Position numbers and translations under genes: made by a program. 64,000 nucleotides of DNA, from positions 124,001-188,000 of the forward strand of contig LR778135.1 of the NCBI GenBank assembly GCA_902810075.1. The letters run 5' to 3'. Below, piece after piece: positions 1-8,105 of this stretch. The notes under the pieces were generated by a model. The model saw nothing but the letters and a program-made list of their open reading frames with translations. It had not been told where the DNA came from and ran no database searches. Origin of the DNA: Ruminococcaceae bacterium BL-6. GTDB lineage: Bacteria > Bacillota > Clostridia > Oscillospirales > Acutalibacteraceae. Position 1 is the stretch's first letter; every line of letters begins with the position of its first letter.

Positions 1-1
1 G

Positions 2-712
2 CAGGTCAACGGGCAGCCGGCGCCCATGTGGCGGACCATCCCGGTGAAACAGGGGGACCGCCTGTCGTTTTCGCCGATCAAAAGCGGCTGCCGCGCCTAC
101 ATCGCCTTTGCGGGCGGGCTGGATGTCCCCGTCGTCATGGGAAGCAAATCCACCAACCTGAAAGCCCAGATCGGCGGATTCCAGGGCCGCATGCTGAAAA
201 AGGACGATATCGTGCCGATCAAGGCGCCATCCGGGCCGGAAAAGCTGTGGGCTGCCGACACGCGGTACATCCCGGAATACCCGAAGCAGATCACGCTGCG
301 CGTCGTCCTAGGCCCGCAGGATCAGGCGTTCACCCGAGAGGGGATCGCGGATTTCCTGAATACGGAATACAGGGTCACGCCGGCCAACGACCGCATGGGG
401 TACCGGCTGGAGGGCAAAGAGATCGCCCACGCCACAGGCGCGGATATCGTGTCGGATGGGATCGTGATGGGCGCGGTGCAGGTGCCCAGCAGCGGCCAGC
501 CGATCATCCTGATGGCCGACCGGCAGAGCACCGGCGGCTATACGAAAATCGCGACGGTCGTCACGACGGACCTGCCCCTGCTGGCGCAGGCGCAGGCCGG
601 TACGGTGATCCGCTTCCGGAAGGTGGACGTGGAGGAAGCCCAGAAGCTTCTGAAAGAATTCCATGAAAAAATCGAAGCCTTTGCGCGCAGCCGCAAGCCG
701 GTGACGGCGTAA
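2..712 (+). CDS. pxpC: Biotin-dependent carboxyltransferase family / 5-oxoprolinase subunit C (partial, 5' end missing)
   Basis: Belongs to the KipA/PxpC/allophanate hydrolase subunit 2 family, whose members work with PxpA and PxpB to open 5-oxoproline to glutamate in an ATP-dependent reaction. The frame is already open at the first base, with codons for QVNGQPAP before the first visible Met, so the N-terminal part lies outside the window. Visible family features are the NG.P.PMW start of the barrel repeat, a GCRAYIAFAGG motif and GSKST. The C-terminal part carries a VPSSGQPIILMADRQSTGGY segment typical of the family. It ends 130 nt before a biotin-carrier gene, an arrangement seen in clostridial pxpA-accB-accC-pxpB-pxpC clusters. 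A role in feeding glutamate to the fermentation genes downstream is inference. Confidence 0.85.
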   Translation, partial: QVNGQPAPMWRTIPVKQGDRLSFSPIKSGCRAYIAFAGGLDVPVVMGSKSTNLKAQIGGFQGRMLKKDDIVPIKAPSGPEKLWAADTRYIPEYPKQITLRVVLGPQDQAFTREGIADFLNTEYRVTPANDRMGYRLEGKEIAHATGADIVSDGIVMGAVQVPSSGQPIILMADRQSTGGYTKIATVVTTDLPLLAQAQAGTVIRFRKVDVEEAQKLLKEFHEKIEAFARSRKPVTA

Positions 713-843
713 GCGGCGCAAAACCGGGGGGAGCATGTACGGGGGCTTATGTTCATTCACCTTTTTCCCCTGTCCGGGGCAAAAAATCGATCCGTCGGAA
801 AATATGAAAGCCCAACTATAATTGATTGAAAAGGAGTTTTACG

Positions 844-1068
844 ATGAGCGCAGAAACAACCACCATGAAAGCGGATTTTCCGGGAAAAATCCTGGATATT
901 ATGGTCAAGGAAGGCGAGGCGGTAAAAGAGGGCCAGCCCGTGATCCTGCTGGAGGCAATGAAGATGGAAAACGAGCTGGCTTCTCCCGCAAGCGGCGTCG
1001 TGTCGCAGATCCATGTGGAAAAGAACGCTTCGGTCGAATCCGGCCAGCCGCTGCTTACCATCCAATAA
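844..1068 (+). CDS. Biotin/lipoyl-attachment carrier protein (74 aa)
   Basis: Small biotinyl carrier domain. The EAMKMEN motif places the biotinylated lysine at residue 40, and the whole protein is one biotinyl barrel without the Ala/Pro linker of larger AccB/GcdC proteins. Start chosen at ATG 844 because AAGGAG (831-836) lies 7 nt upstream; an in-frame ATG at 826 precedes that site. It follows the pxpC-like gene in the same direction and is closed by a strong terminator, so it is likely the last gene of that operon. It may serve a 5-oxoprolinase-linked carboxylase or another biotin enzyme; the partner carboxylase is not visible. Confidence 0.85.
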   Translation: MSAETTTMKADFPGKILDIMVKEGEAVKEGQPVILLEAMKMENELASPASGVVSQIHVEKNASVESGQPLLTIQ

Positions 1069-1093
1069 CGGCAACGGCCCAATCGGGCAGATC

Positions 1094-1133
1094 AAAAGCG
1101 CGCGTTTCCAGTTGGCGGAAACGCGCGCTTTTT
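1094..1133 (+). terminator. Rho-independent terminator after biotin carrier
   Basis: A 16-bp GC-rich stem (1094-1109 with 1117-1132), 7-nt loop and a run of T at 1129-1133. Ends the pxpC-biotin carrier operon; the A-run on the 5' side could let it work on both strands. Confidence 0.85.
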
Positions 1134-1170
1134 GACCTGATCCTGAAAACACACTTTTTTCAGACGACGA

Positions 1171-1203
1171 ATGCAAAAGGGCGTCCGCAATTTGCGGATG
1201 CCC
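1171..1203 (-). terminator. Terminator of the Arg/Cys-rich peptide gene
   Basis: On the minus strand a stem of about 10-12 bp (1203-1179, one G-T pair) runs straight into TTTTGC. It starts 7 nt after the stop codon of the small peptide gene at 1210-1284, which supports that gene being a real transcription unit. Confidence 0.6.
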
Positions 1204-1209
1204 CGAAGA

Positions 1210-1284
1210 TCAGCACCGGCGGCGGCAGCGGCAGGCCCAGCGGCGGCGGCACCACCGACGGCAGCGATTCCTTCTCCAGCACAT
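1210..1284 (-). CDS. Tiny Arg/Cys/Trp-rich peptide (24 aa), unknown function
   Basis: I do not recognise this peptide. It begins MCWRRNRCRRWC and ends CRRRC: about half the residues are Arg, with six Cys and three Trp. The case for a gene is context: a perfect AAGGAG lies 7 nt before ATG 1284, a TTGACA-18-TAAACT promoter lies upstream (1348-1319), and a hairpin with a T-run follows the stop. The sequence is GC-rich and repetitive (CGCCGC), so the reading frame could be fortuitous and the RNA the real product. Possible roles (spore-associated basic peptide, leader peptide, antimicrobial peptide) are guesses. A longer GTG-started frame at 1292-1092 has its start too close to the same ribosome site. 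Confidence 0.4.
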   Translation of the reverse strand: MCWRRNRCRRWCRRRWACRCRRRC

Positions 1285-1318
1285 AGTAACACTCCTTTCG
1301 TTTTAGAAGCGGTATTAC

Positions 1319-1348
1319 AGTTTATGTACCGGCACGGGAGCTTGTCAA
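1319..1348 (-). promoter_or_regulatory. Promoter for the 24-aa peptide gene
   Basis: Minus strand TTGACA (1348-1343), 18-nt spacer, TAAACT (1324-1319), 35 nt before the small gene's start. Perfect -35, moderate -10. Confidence 0.5.
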
Positions 1349-1502
1349 TATTGGAAGAAACAATTTCGCCCGCTCATTTTAAACCGCCCCACAAAGGAGG
1401 AAAGCTTTTTCAGCCGGAAAATCCGGGGCTATTCCATTTTGGAGCCGGAATACGGCAGTTTTTATCGGGTCGGAATTTATTTTCCCGTTACAAAAATGTT
1501 CC

Positions 1503-1531
1503 TTGATCAAAAAAGAAGAGCCTCTTACAAT
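1503..1531 (+). promoter_or_regulatory. Promoter for the 1678-2391 gene
   Basis: TTGATC (1503-1508), 17-nt spacer, TACAAT (1526-1531). Leaves a leader of about 140 nt before the start codon. Confidence 0.5.
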
Positions 1532-1677
1532 AAAATCAGAAGCTCCGTCATTTCCGGGAGAAGACGCGGCGGCACGGCCCGTCCTTTCCGGATTCGATCC
1601 GGGATGAATGGCCGGCGCGCCGCGGGGAAAGCTACAGGAAGACGGGATTTTCCGCCCGCTGAGAGAGGAGGAGCGTC

Positions 1678-2391
1678 ATGAAAAAATTTCAAAACGCCCG
1701 CACCGTTTTCTGCCTTGTCCTGGCGGTGCTGATCTTCGGCGGCACGGCCGGGTACGCGTTTTATCGGAATTCGAAGAATACACAGGGGAAAGCGCCGGAA
1801 AATATCCTGAAGATCGCGGAGCAGACCCTCGCCGAAAACAGGGAGGAGATCAGCGCCCTGATCAAAGAGAACGGGGACGCGGATCTTGCGCCTTCGGAGC
1901 TTTCCCTTGGGAAGCATTTCAATATCAGCTACCCGGTTGCCGTAAGCAAAGCCAAACGGTCGAAATCGGAAAATTTCAACGATTATCTCAAAAACAGCGG
2001 CGAGTGGCTGTTTTTGGTGATGGATCAGGACAAGCCGGTTTCCACCCTGGCGGTGGATGAAAAAGGCCTGATCTATTACGGAAAAGACCCCTCCGGCTTC
2101 CGGGGCGCCCTAAAAGGGATCACGGCAGCCTCCGGAGGGGAAAAGGTGAGGCTGGCGGACGTCGGTTACCACTATTATTTCGTCGGCGCAAACGGGGACG
2201 CGGCGGCGGTCGCCCCCGACCGCGGGTCGCTGCGGACGGAAGCCGGGCGGAAAGCCTATTCCACCGTGATGAAAAGCGCAAAGCTGTGCCGGATCTACCG
2301 GGAGAATCTGGCCGACCAGTCCTCGCTGCCCGTCGATCAGTTAAAAGCGGGAGCTCTGGATCTGCTTCAGCTTTATCTGTCTGAAGGATAA
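1678..2391 (+). CDS. Hypothetical exported/membrane-anchored protein (237 aa)
   Basis: Not recognised. Residues 1-8 are basic, then a hydrophobic stretch from about 9 to 29 (VFCLVLAVLIFGGTAGYAF) acts as signal anchor or uncleaved signal peptide; there is no lipobox Cys. The remaining 205 residues are hydrophilic and probably sit outside the membrane. Sections such as WLFLVMDQDKPVSTLAVDE and VGYHYYFVGANGDAAAVAPD look like a beta-rich sensor-like fold, but I cannot name a family. Ribosome site GAGGAGGAG lies just before ATG 1678. It stands alone between a promoter and a hairpin shared with the convergent dcd gene. Confidence 0.75.
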   Translation: MKKFQNARTVFCLVLAVLIFGGTAGYAFYRNSKNTQGKAPENILKIAEQTLAENREEISALIKENGDADLAPSELSLGKHFNISYPVAVSKAKRSKSENFNDYLKNSGEWLFLVMDQDKPVSTLAVDEKGLIYYGKDPSGFRGALKGITAASGGEKVRLADVGYHYYFVGANGDAAAVAPDRGSLRTEAGRKAYSTVMKSAKLCRIYRENLADQSSLPVDQLKAGALDLLQLYLSEG

Positions 2392-2427
2392 AAACGGGGG
2401 ACCCATTTTAAAACCGGATTTATCGAA

Positions 2428-2460
2428 ACAAGCCGCCGGGCGCAGAACCGGGCGGCTTGT
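2428..2460. terminator. Hairpin between convergent genes
   Basis: Ten-base-pair stem ACAAGCCGCC / GGCGGCTTGT (2428-2437 with 2451-2460). On the minus strand it continues TTGTTTCG, so it more likely ends the lacI-dcd transcript; it may also stop the plus-strand gene. Confidence 0.5.
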
Positions 2461-2525
2461 CTGCCGTTGCTCCGTCACCCGGTCCCCGTGGGAATCCGGA
2501 CAGAAAAACGCAGTGCAGAACTCTT

Positions 2526-3056
2526 TCACGGCTCCTTTTTTTCGAAATCGCGGTAGAACAGGCTGGGCTGGATCCCCGTGTTGTTCTGGTATTTCCCGCT
2601 GCGGTACGGGTCGTAGTCCCCCTCGATGGTGTGGTAATAGATCTGGCAGATCTGGACGCCGGGATAAATGTGGATGGGCTGGATGCAGAACATTTCCAGC
2701 GTCCAGTAGCCCGCGAAGCCCACGTCGCCGAACCCGGCGGTCACATGGATGAAAAGGCCCAGGCGCCCGGTGGAGGAGCGGCCCTCCAGCATGGGGACAA
2801 AGCCTTCGGTGCGGGTGAATTCGTGCGTGCGCCCCAGGTACAGCCTGCCCGGCTGAAGCAGCAGGCCGCTTTCCGGGATGGGGAGCGTCGCGGTGCGGGC
2901 CGGCTTTTTCATGTCGAGGACCTGGTCCTCGTAGATCATCAGTTCGTTGTGCAAAGTCAGATTATAGCTGTTCGGGTTCAGCTTTTTTTCGTCGAACGGG
3001 TCGATGGCGATTTTTCCGCCCATGTGCCTTTTGATTTCCCTGCCGGATAAAATCAT
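2526..3056 (-). CDS. dcd: dCTP deaminase
   Basis: Converts dCTP to dUTP (or, if bifunctional, directly to dUMP) for dTMP synthesis. The 176-residue length fits the family. The conserved core EGRSSTGRLGLFIHVTAGF and GYWTLEM contains the Arg/Ser substrate loop and the catalytic Glu; the C-terminus has the GKYQNNTGIQPS segment that closes over the nucleotide. AAGGAGC precedes ATG 3056. It begins 28 nt after the LacI-type gene on the same strand, so the two are probably co-transcribed, an unusual pairing for a housekeeping enzyme. Mono- versus bifunctional activity cannot be decided by eye. Confidence 0.93.
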   Translation of the reverse strand: MILSGREIKRHMGGKIAIDPFDEKKLNPNSYNLTLHNELMIYEDQVLDMKKPARTATLPIPESGLLLQPGRLYLGRTHEFTRTEGFVPMLEGRSSTGRLGLFIHVTAGFGDVGFAGYWTLEMFCIQPIHIYPGVQICQIYYHTIEGDYDPYRSGKYQNNTGIQPSLFYRDFEKKEP

Positions 3057-3084
3057 GGAAAATGCTCCTTTTTTGCTTTCGGCG

Positions 3085-4107
3085 TTATTCTTTCCCCGCG
3101 TTTCCGGGGGCCGGCATCGTGCTGGCGCGCAGCACGAGCTGTCCGCCCACGCGGGTTTTTACGTTCCGGTATTCGGAATCGGCCATCATCAGGCACACCT
3201 GCTTCACCGCGATGGTGCCGATCAGCGCCTTCGGCACGCGCATGGTCGTCAGCGGCGGGGTGAGGATGCCCGAAAAAGGGATATCGTCGAAGCCGACGAC
3301 CGAAAGGTCGGACGGCACCTCAAAGCCGTATTCGGCCAGCGCCTTGATCGCGCCGATGGCGATGGTGTCGTTGTCCGCGAACAGGCAGGTCGGCAGCTCC
3401 GCGCCCTGCGACAGAATCTGCGTCATAGACTGGTAGGCGCCCACCAGCGTGGGGGTCAGGCGGAATCGGTGCTCCGGGCGGAAATCCATGTTCAGGCACG
3501 CGCAGGATTCGAGGAACGCCTGCGCGCGCTCCTCGAAATTGGCGATGCTTACGGCGCTGCACAGATAGCCGATCTCGCGGTGGCCGAGGGATTTCAGATA
3601 GGCGACCGCGCGGTAAACCGTTTCGCTGTTGTTGATGGAAACGCTGTTGCAGGTGTAATTTCTGACTTCGTTGTCCACCACGACAAAGGGTTTCTTAATC
3701 TTTTCCAGACAGTCATAGTGGTTCTTTTTCAGCTCCGTGCCCAGCACGATCAGCCCGTCGTATGCGCTGTAATCCAGCGAGTCCACGGTTTCGGCGAAGC
3801 GGTTGTCCGAAACCGTGATGGTAAGGTGAAATCCGCGCGAGCGGCATTCCGTTTCGATCGAGTCCAGAATCGCCGCGATAAAGCCCTCGTTTTCCTCGAC
3901 GATCATGCCGTGCTCTTTGTATTTCAGGAACAGAATGTTCTTGCTGGTTTCCTTTTTCGTGCGCGACGGTACCTTGTAGTGATATTCCTCCATGATCTGC
4001 AGGATATGTTTGCGTGTGGCGTCGCTGACGCCTTTTTTGTTGTTGAGCACGATGGAAATAGCCGCCGGCGAGACCCCGGCAATTTTAGCCAGCTCCTTGA
4101 CTGTCAA
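3085..4107 (-). CDS. LacI-family transcriptional regulator
   Basis: A 340-aa DNA-binding repressor. The N-terminal helix-turn-helix is TVKELAKIAGVSPAAISIVLNN, followed by the hinge helix and a periplasmic-binding-protein-like effector domain (DGLIVLGTEL, SVVGFDDIPFSGILTPPLTT). The family binds sugars or related small molecules and usually controls neighbouring transport or catabolic genes. No such genes adjoin it: downstream is dcd and upstream is a divergent sensor kinase. A promoter and an inverted repeat sit in the AT-rich 215-nt gap upstream, compatible with autoregulation. Ligand unknown. Confidence 0.92.
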   Translation of the reverse strand: MTVKELAKIAGVSPAAISIVLNNKKGVSDATRKHILQIMEEYHYKVPSRTKKETSKNILFLKYKEHGMIVEENEGFIAAILDSIETECRSRGFHLTITVSDNRFAETVDSLDYSAYDGLIVLGTELKKNHYDCLEKIKKPFVVVDNEVRNYTCNSVSINNSETVYRAVAYLKSLGHREIGYLCSAVSIANFEERAQAFLESCACLNMDFRPEHRFRLTPTLVGAYQSMTQILSQGAELPTCLFADNDTIAIGAIKALAEYGFEVPSDLSVVGFDDIPFSGILTPPLTTMRVPKALIGTIAVKQVCLMMADSEYRNVKTRVGGQLVLRASTMPAPGNAGKE

Positions 4108-4136
4108 GAGAATTCCCCCTCACTCGTGATAAATTC

Positions 4137-4164
4137 ATTATAACAAACTACTAAAAAAAAGCAA
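4137..4164 (-). promoter_or_regulatory. Promoter of the lacI-type gene
   Basis: Minus strand TTGCTT (4164-4159), 16-nt spacer, TATAAT (4142-4137), 30 nt before the start codon. The divergent kinase has its own TATAAT at 4281-4286 with only a weak -35. Confidence 0.55.
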
Positions 4165-4188
4165 TAAATATCTAAATATTAGTAATTT

Positions 4189-4210
4189 AGTATTAGCAAT
4201 TTCTAATAGT
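4189..4210. promoter_or_regulatory. Inverted repeat, candidate operator
   Basis: AGTATTAG (4189-4196), 6-nt spacer, CTAATAGT (4203-4210), one mismatch between arms, in the AT-rich gap between lacI and the sensor kinase. Candidate binding site for the LacI protein; no direct evidence. Confidence 0.35.
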
Positions 4211-4322
4211 ATTTTGAAAAGATCCCGGTTCGGAGTAAAATTTTTCCGCTCATGGCGTTCCCTTTTGGAAAAGGATACGCTATAATAAAATTTTGAAAAC
4301 AAACGGAAGGGGAGGGTCAGCG

Positions 4323-6853
4323 ATGAAAGCGAAAAAAGCGGCGGTGCCGGCCGTGCTGCTGATTTTGGGGATTTCCGCCCTTTTTCTGTTTCTCCGGAAA
4401 TCCGGGGAGCTTTCCGCTTTTCCGGGAAACGGGCGGCCGTGGAATGTTATTTTGCAGATTTTCAGCGCGGCCCTCTCGTTTTTCATCACGGTCCATTTTT
4501 TTCTGCTGGCCCTCCTGAACGGATTTACGCGGGCGCGGTCGGTCGGAATGTTCCAGTCCCTTTTTTACTGGGATACTTTCTGTTCCTGCCGGGCGATGCG
4601 GCGCGGGTGTTTTTCCCCGCGCTTCCGGAAGAGACGGCGGGAAAGCTTTCGGCCGTCTGTCTGACCGGGGCTTTCTTCTTCATCGCCATTGGTTTTTCGG
4701 AGATGCTCCGGAACAAAGGGGCAAGGCTCCGGTTTGGGTGGGTCCCGGCCCTTTTCCCGCTTTTCGGGCTTCCGGTGCTTTTTCTTCCGGGCCGCGCCTC
4801 CGCCTATCCCCTTTTTCCGGTTTACGCGCTGGCTTTCTGGTTTTATGCCGATGTGCTCCGGCAGGTCGAAAGGGCGGATTTTTCCTCTGATTACGGCAGC
4901 GGCGCAAAAAGGATGCGCCGCCTGCACATGCTCCGCCTGGGCCTGCTGCTGGCCCTGGTTGCCGGCCGTCTGCTGTCGCTGTTCTTCCCGGCTTCCGTGC
5001 CGGAGTTGGAATTTCTTTTTTATTTCGGGTTTGCGTGTCTCGGTCAGGCCGCCGGCGCTTACGGCGATTCGCTGAAGCTGGAGGGCCTTCGGGAGATGAA
5101 GCGGCTGCGGGACGACTTTATCCCAAAGCTCGCTTACCGGTATAAAGCGTTGATCAGCAGCATCGTCAGCCTGTCGAAATCCACCCTGAGAAACGCGGAT
5201 TCCGCGCCGAGGGAGCTGATCGAGAACACGGCCATGACCCGCAATCTCGCGCAGCAGCTTCTGGATGGCGCCGATCTCCTGCTCGACCTTTCGCTGATCC
5301 GCCAAAATCGGATGAAGCTGAATCCCGTGCCGGTGGATTTAAAGGTGTGCGTCGACCTTGCGGCGGAAAGCTGCGAAAAGCTCATGGCGGAAAAGAACCT
5401 CGGGTTTCGCTCCGGGGTGAGCGGCAGCGTTTTCGCGCTGGGGGATGAAAGCCGCGTGCGGCAGATTTTGATGGAGCTGATCCTGAACGCGGTGAAGAAT
5501 ACGGATCACGGCATGGTGACGGTGAACGCCTGGCGGGAAGGAGACCGGGCGATGCTCTCCGTAGAGGATACGGGGTGCGGGATTCCCGCGGAGGAGCGGG
5601 ACCATATTTTCCTGCCTTATGTTTCGCTCGACGCCGAGAGCGGCGGGCTAGGGCTGTCTCTGGGGCGCAGCCTTGCGGAGCTGATGGGCGGCGCGCTGAG
5701 GCTGGACCGCACGGCTCCGCAGCGCGGCAGCCGCTTTGTGCTGGAGCTTCCCGCGTCGGATGAAAGGCCGGCCGCCCTGCCGCGCGCGCCCCGTTCGGAC
5801 CGCCCCTATCTTCCCTATGCGTCCGCCGAGTTCGGCGGGCGGGAAAAAGCCGAGGGCACAGTGCTGGTTGCGGATGACGAGGTCAGCAGCCTGCAGACCG
5901 CGGCGGAGATCCTGCGGGGAGCCGGCTATCACGTCCTGACAGCGCTTTCCGGCAGAGAGGCGCTGCGCATCGCGGAAAGCCGGCCCGTCGACCTGGTGGT
6001 TCTCGATATCCTGATGCCGGGCAGCTCCGGAATTGCGGTGTGCCGGAAGATCCGGGAGCAGTATTCCCTCATCGAGCTGCCGGTCCTGCTCTCCACGGCC
6101 GGCGGGGAAAGCTGCGACCTGGAATACGGCATGAAGGCCGGCGCGAACGATTTCATCGCCAAGCCCTTTGAGGAAAAAGAGCTGCTGGCGCGCGTGCGCA
6201 CGCTGACCGCGCTGAAAAGCTCGATGGAACAGGCGCTGCACAACGAGATGATGTTCCTGCACATGCAGATCAAGCCGCACTTTCTTTACAATACCATCAA
6301 CACGATCGTCTCGTTCTGCTATACCGACCCGCAAAAGGCGGCGGAGCTTCTGACGAATTTCAGCAAATACCTCCGCCTGACCTTCGACATCGACCAGAAG
6401 ATCTCCCTGGTTCCGCTGGAGCGCGAGCTGGAAATGGTGCGGGCGTATCTGGAAATTCAGAAGGCGCGCTTCGGGGACGGCATCGCCGTTTCCTATGAAA
6501 TCGACCCGGCGCTTCTGGAATGGCGGGTGCCGCCGCTTTGTATTCAGCCGCTGGTGGAAAACGCCGTGAAGCACGGCCTGCACAACGGGAAAACCCCGGG
6601 CGGCATCCGGGTCCGCGCAGGGCGGAGCGGCGGGGAAAACCGGATCTCCGTCAGCGACACCGGGGGCGGGATGAAGCCGGAAAAGCTGAAAAAGCTGCAA
6701 AGCATGGAAAATACCGGCGGGGTGGGCCTGCTGAACGTGCAGAAGCGCATCCGCCGGTGGCCCGGCGCTTCTTTCTCCCTTTCGAGCAGGGAAGGGCGGG
6801 GGACCACGGCGGTGATCGCCGTGCGCGCGCCCAAGGAGGAATCGAAAGGATGA
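4323..6853 (+). CDS. Hybrid sensor histidine kinase with 1-nt frameshift
   Basis: The N-terminus is read from ATG 4323 (GGAGGG at 4311-4316). At 4560-4566 the frame must move back by one base at a run of six T to continue into the long frame ending at 6853; with a seventh T the product is 843 aa. Order: about seven membrane helices (1-225), a degenerate dimerisation helix near 265-285 where the usual phospho-His region reads AYRYKALI, a first HATPase (N-box near 388, DTGCGIP), a receiver (phospho-Asp near 561 in VVLDILMPG), a LytS/YehU-type kinase domain with QIKPHFLYN (His near 652), and a second HATPase (PLVENAVKHG). The stop overlaps the start of the response regulator (ATGA), so they form one operon. 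The shift may be a real mutation, an assembly error or programmed slippage. Confidence 0.75.
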
Positions 6854-7953
6854 AAGCGGTTTTGATCGATGATGAGATTCCCAGCCTGAACCTGATGAAG
6901 AGGATCGTCGGGCAGAGCCCGGATTTTCAGATTGCCGGCTGCTATACCGACGCCGTTTCGGCGCTGCGGGACCTTCCCGCCCTGATGCCGGATGTGATCT
7001 TCACCGATATCGAGATGGACGGGGTCAGCGGGATGGATCTGGCCAGAAGGGCCGGAAAGCTTTGCCCGGATATCCAGATCGTGTTCGTGACGGCTTACGA
7101 GCAGTACGCCGTGGACGCGTTCGCGCTGGATGCCGTGAATTACCTGATGAAGCCGATCACGCCGCGGGCGCTGGAGGAAACCGCCGCCCGCCTGCGCAGG
7201 AGTCTGGCGCCGCGCCCGGCGGAAGACAGGGCGCTCTGCTTCGGGGAGTTCGAAGTGTTTTCCCGGCGGAGCGGGGAGCCGATCCGCTGGCCGACGGCCA
7301 AGGCGAAGGAGCTTTTCGCCTGCCTGCTCTGCGGGCGCGGCCGGCAGGCGGAAAAATGGCGCCTCTGCGAGGCCCTTTGGCCCGATTCCCCGCCGCGGAA
7401 GGTGGAAAACCGGCTTTACAGCACGGTCAACCGGGTAAAGACCGCGCTGAAATCCGCGGAAATTCCGCCATCCGTTTTTTGCGACAAGGGAAAATACAGC
7501 CTTGGCGCGGAAAATTTTTCGTGTGATTTCTGGGAAGCCGATTCCTTTTTCCGGGCGGCTTCCGGAATCAACGACGGGAATGTCGCGGAATACGAGAAAA
7601 TTCTGGCCCTTCGCCGCGGCGCGCTGTTCGAGGGCGAGGACTTTCCCTGGGCGGAGGGGCTGGCCTCCCGGCTGGAGCGGCAGTTCCGCGCCGCGGAAAA
7701 ATCCTGCGCGGCTTATTATATGAAAAACAAGCGGTATGAAAAGGCGGATTTCCACCTGCACGCCGTGCTGGCGCTGGACCCCACGGATGAAGAAAGCGTG
7801 GCTATGCTGATGGGCGCCTGCTTTTTCCAAAGAAAGAAGCAGGCGCTTCAGCAGGTTTACGCCGCCTACTGCGGCCGCCTGTATGAAGAACAGGGGGAGA
7901 AGCCAGCGCCCGAAGTGGAAAAGCTGTTCCGCTCCTTTTTGCAATATTTATAA
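6850..7953 (+). CDS. Response regulator with SARP-type winged helix and BTAD domain
   Basis: Product of 367 aa. Residues 1-118 are a receiver (acidic DDE near 7-9, phospho-Asp 53 in FTDIEMDG, Lys in LMKPITP). Then comes an OmpR/SARP-like winged helix (WPTAKAKELFACLL...LWPDSPPRKVENRLYS) and a bacterial transcriptional activator (BTAD, TPR-like) domain to the end. Start is ATG 6850 inside the kinase stop codon; a longer in-frame opening from 6520 overlaps the kinase and is not used. Cognate partner of the hybrid kinase. The adhesin gene starting 150 nt downstream is the obvious candidate target, which is inference from position. Confidence 0.88.
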   Translation: MKAVLIDDEIPSLNLMKRIVGQSPDFQIAGCYTDAVSALRDLPALMPDVIFTDIEMDGVSGMDLARRAGKLCPDIQIVFVTAYEQYAVDAFALDAVNYLMKPITPRALEETAARLRRSLAPRPAEDRALCFGEFEVFSRRSGEPIRWPTAKAKELFACLLCGRGRQAEKWRLCEALWPDSPPRKVENRLYSTVNRVKTALKSAEIPPSVFCDKGKYSLGAENFSCDFWEADSFFRAASGINDGNVAEYEKILALRRGALFEGEDFPWAEGLASRLERQFRAAEKSCAAYYMKNKRYEKADFHLHAVLALDPTDEESVAMLMGACFFQRKKQALQQVYAAYCGRLYEEQGEKPAPEVEKLFRSFLQYL

Positions 7954-8105
7954 TTCGGGGCTGATTCGCGCTGGTTTGTGAGAAATTTGTAAGTTTTTTC
8001 CTTTATCCTAAAAATAATGGCATTAATATCGATTCCTAATTTTATTTTTTGACAGAACGGGAAGAAAATGCCGGCATTCTTATATTGAGCAGGAGGGATA
8101 AAGGA

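Noticed and set aside
1092..1292. 66-codon minus-strand frame from GTG 1292
   Set aside because: Start overlaps the AAGGAG site and the frame reads through two hairpin terminators; the ATG 1284 frame fits the signals better.
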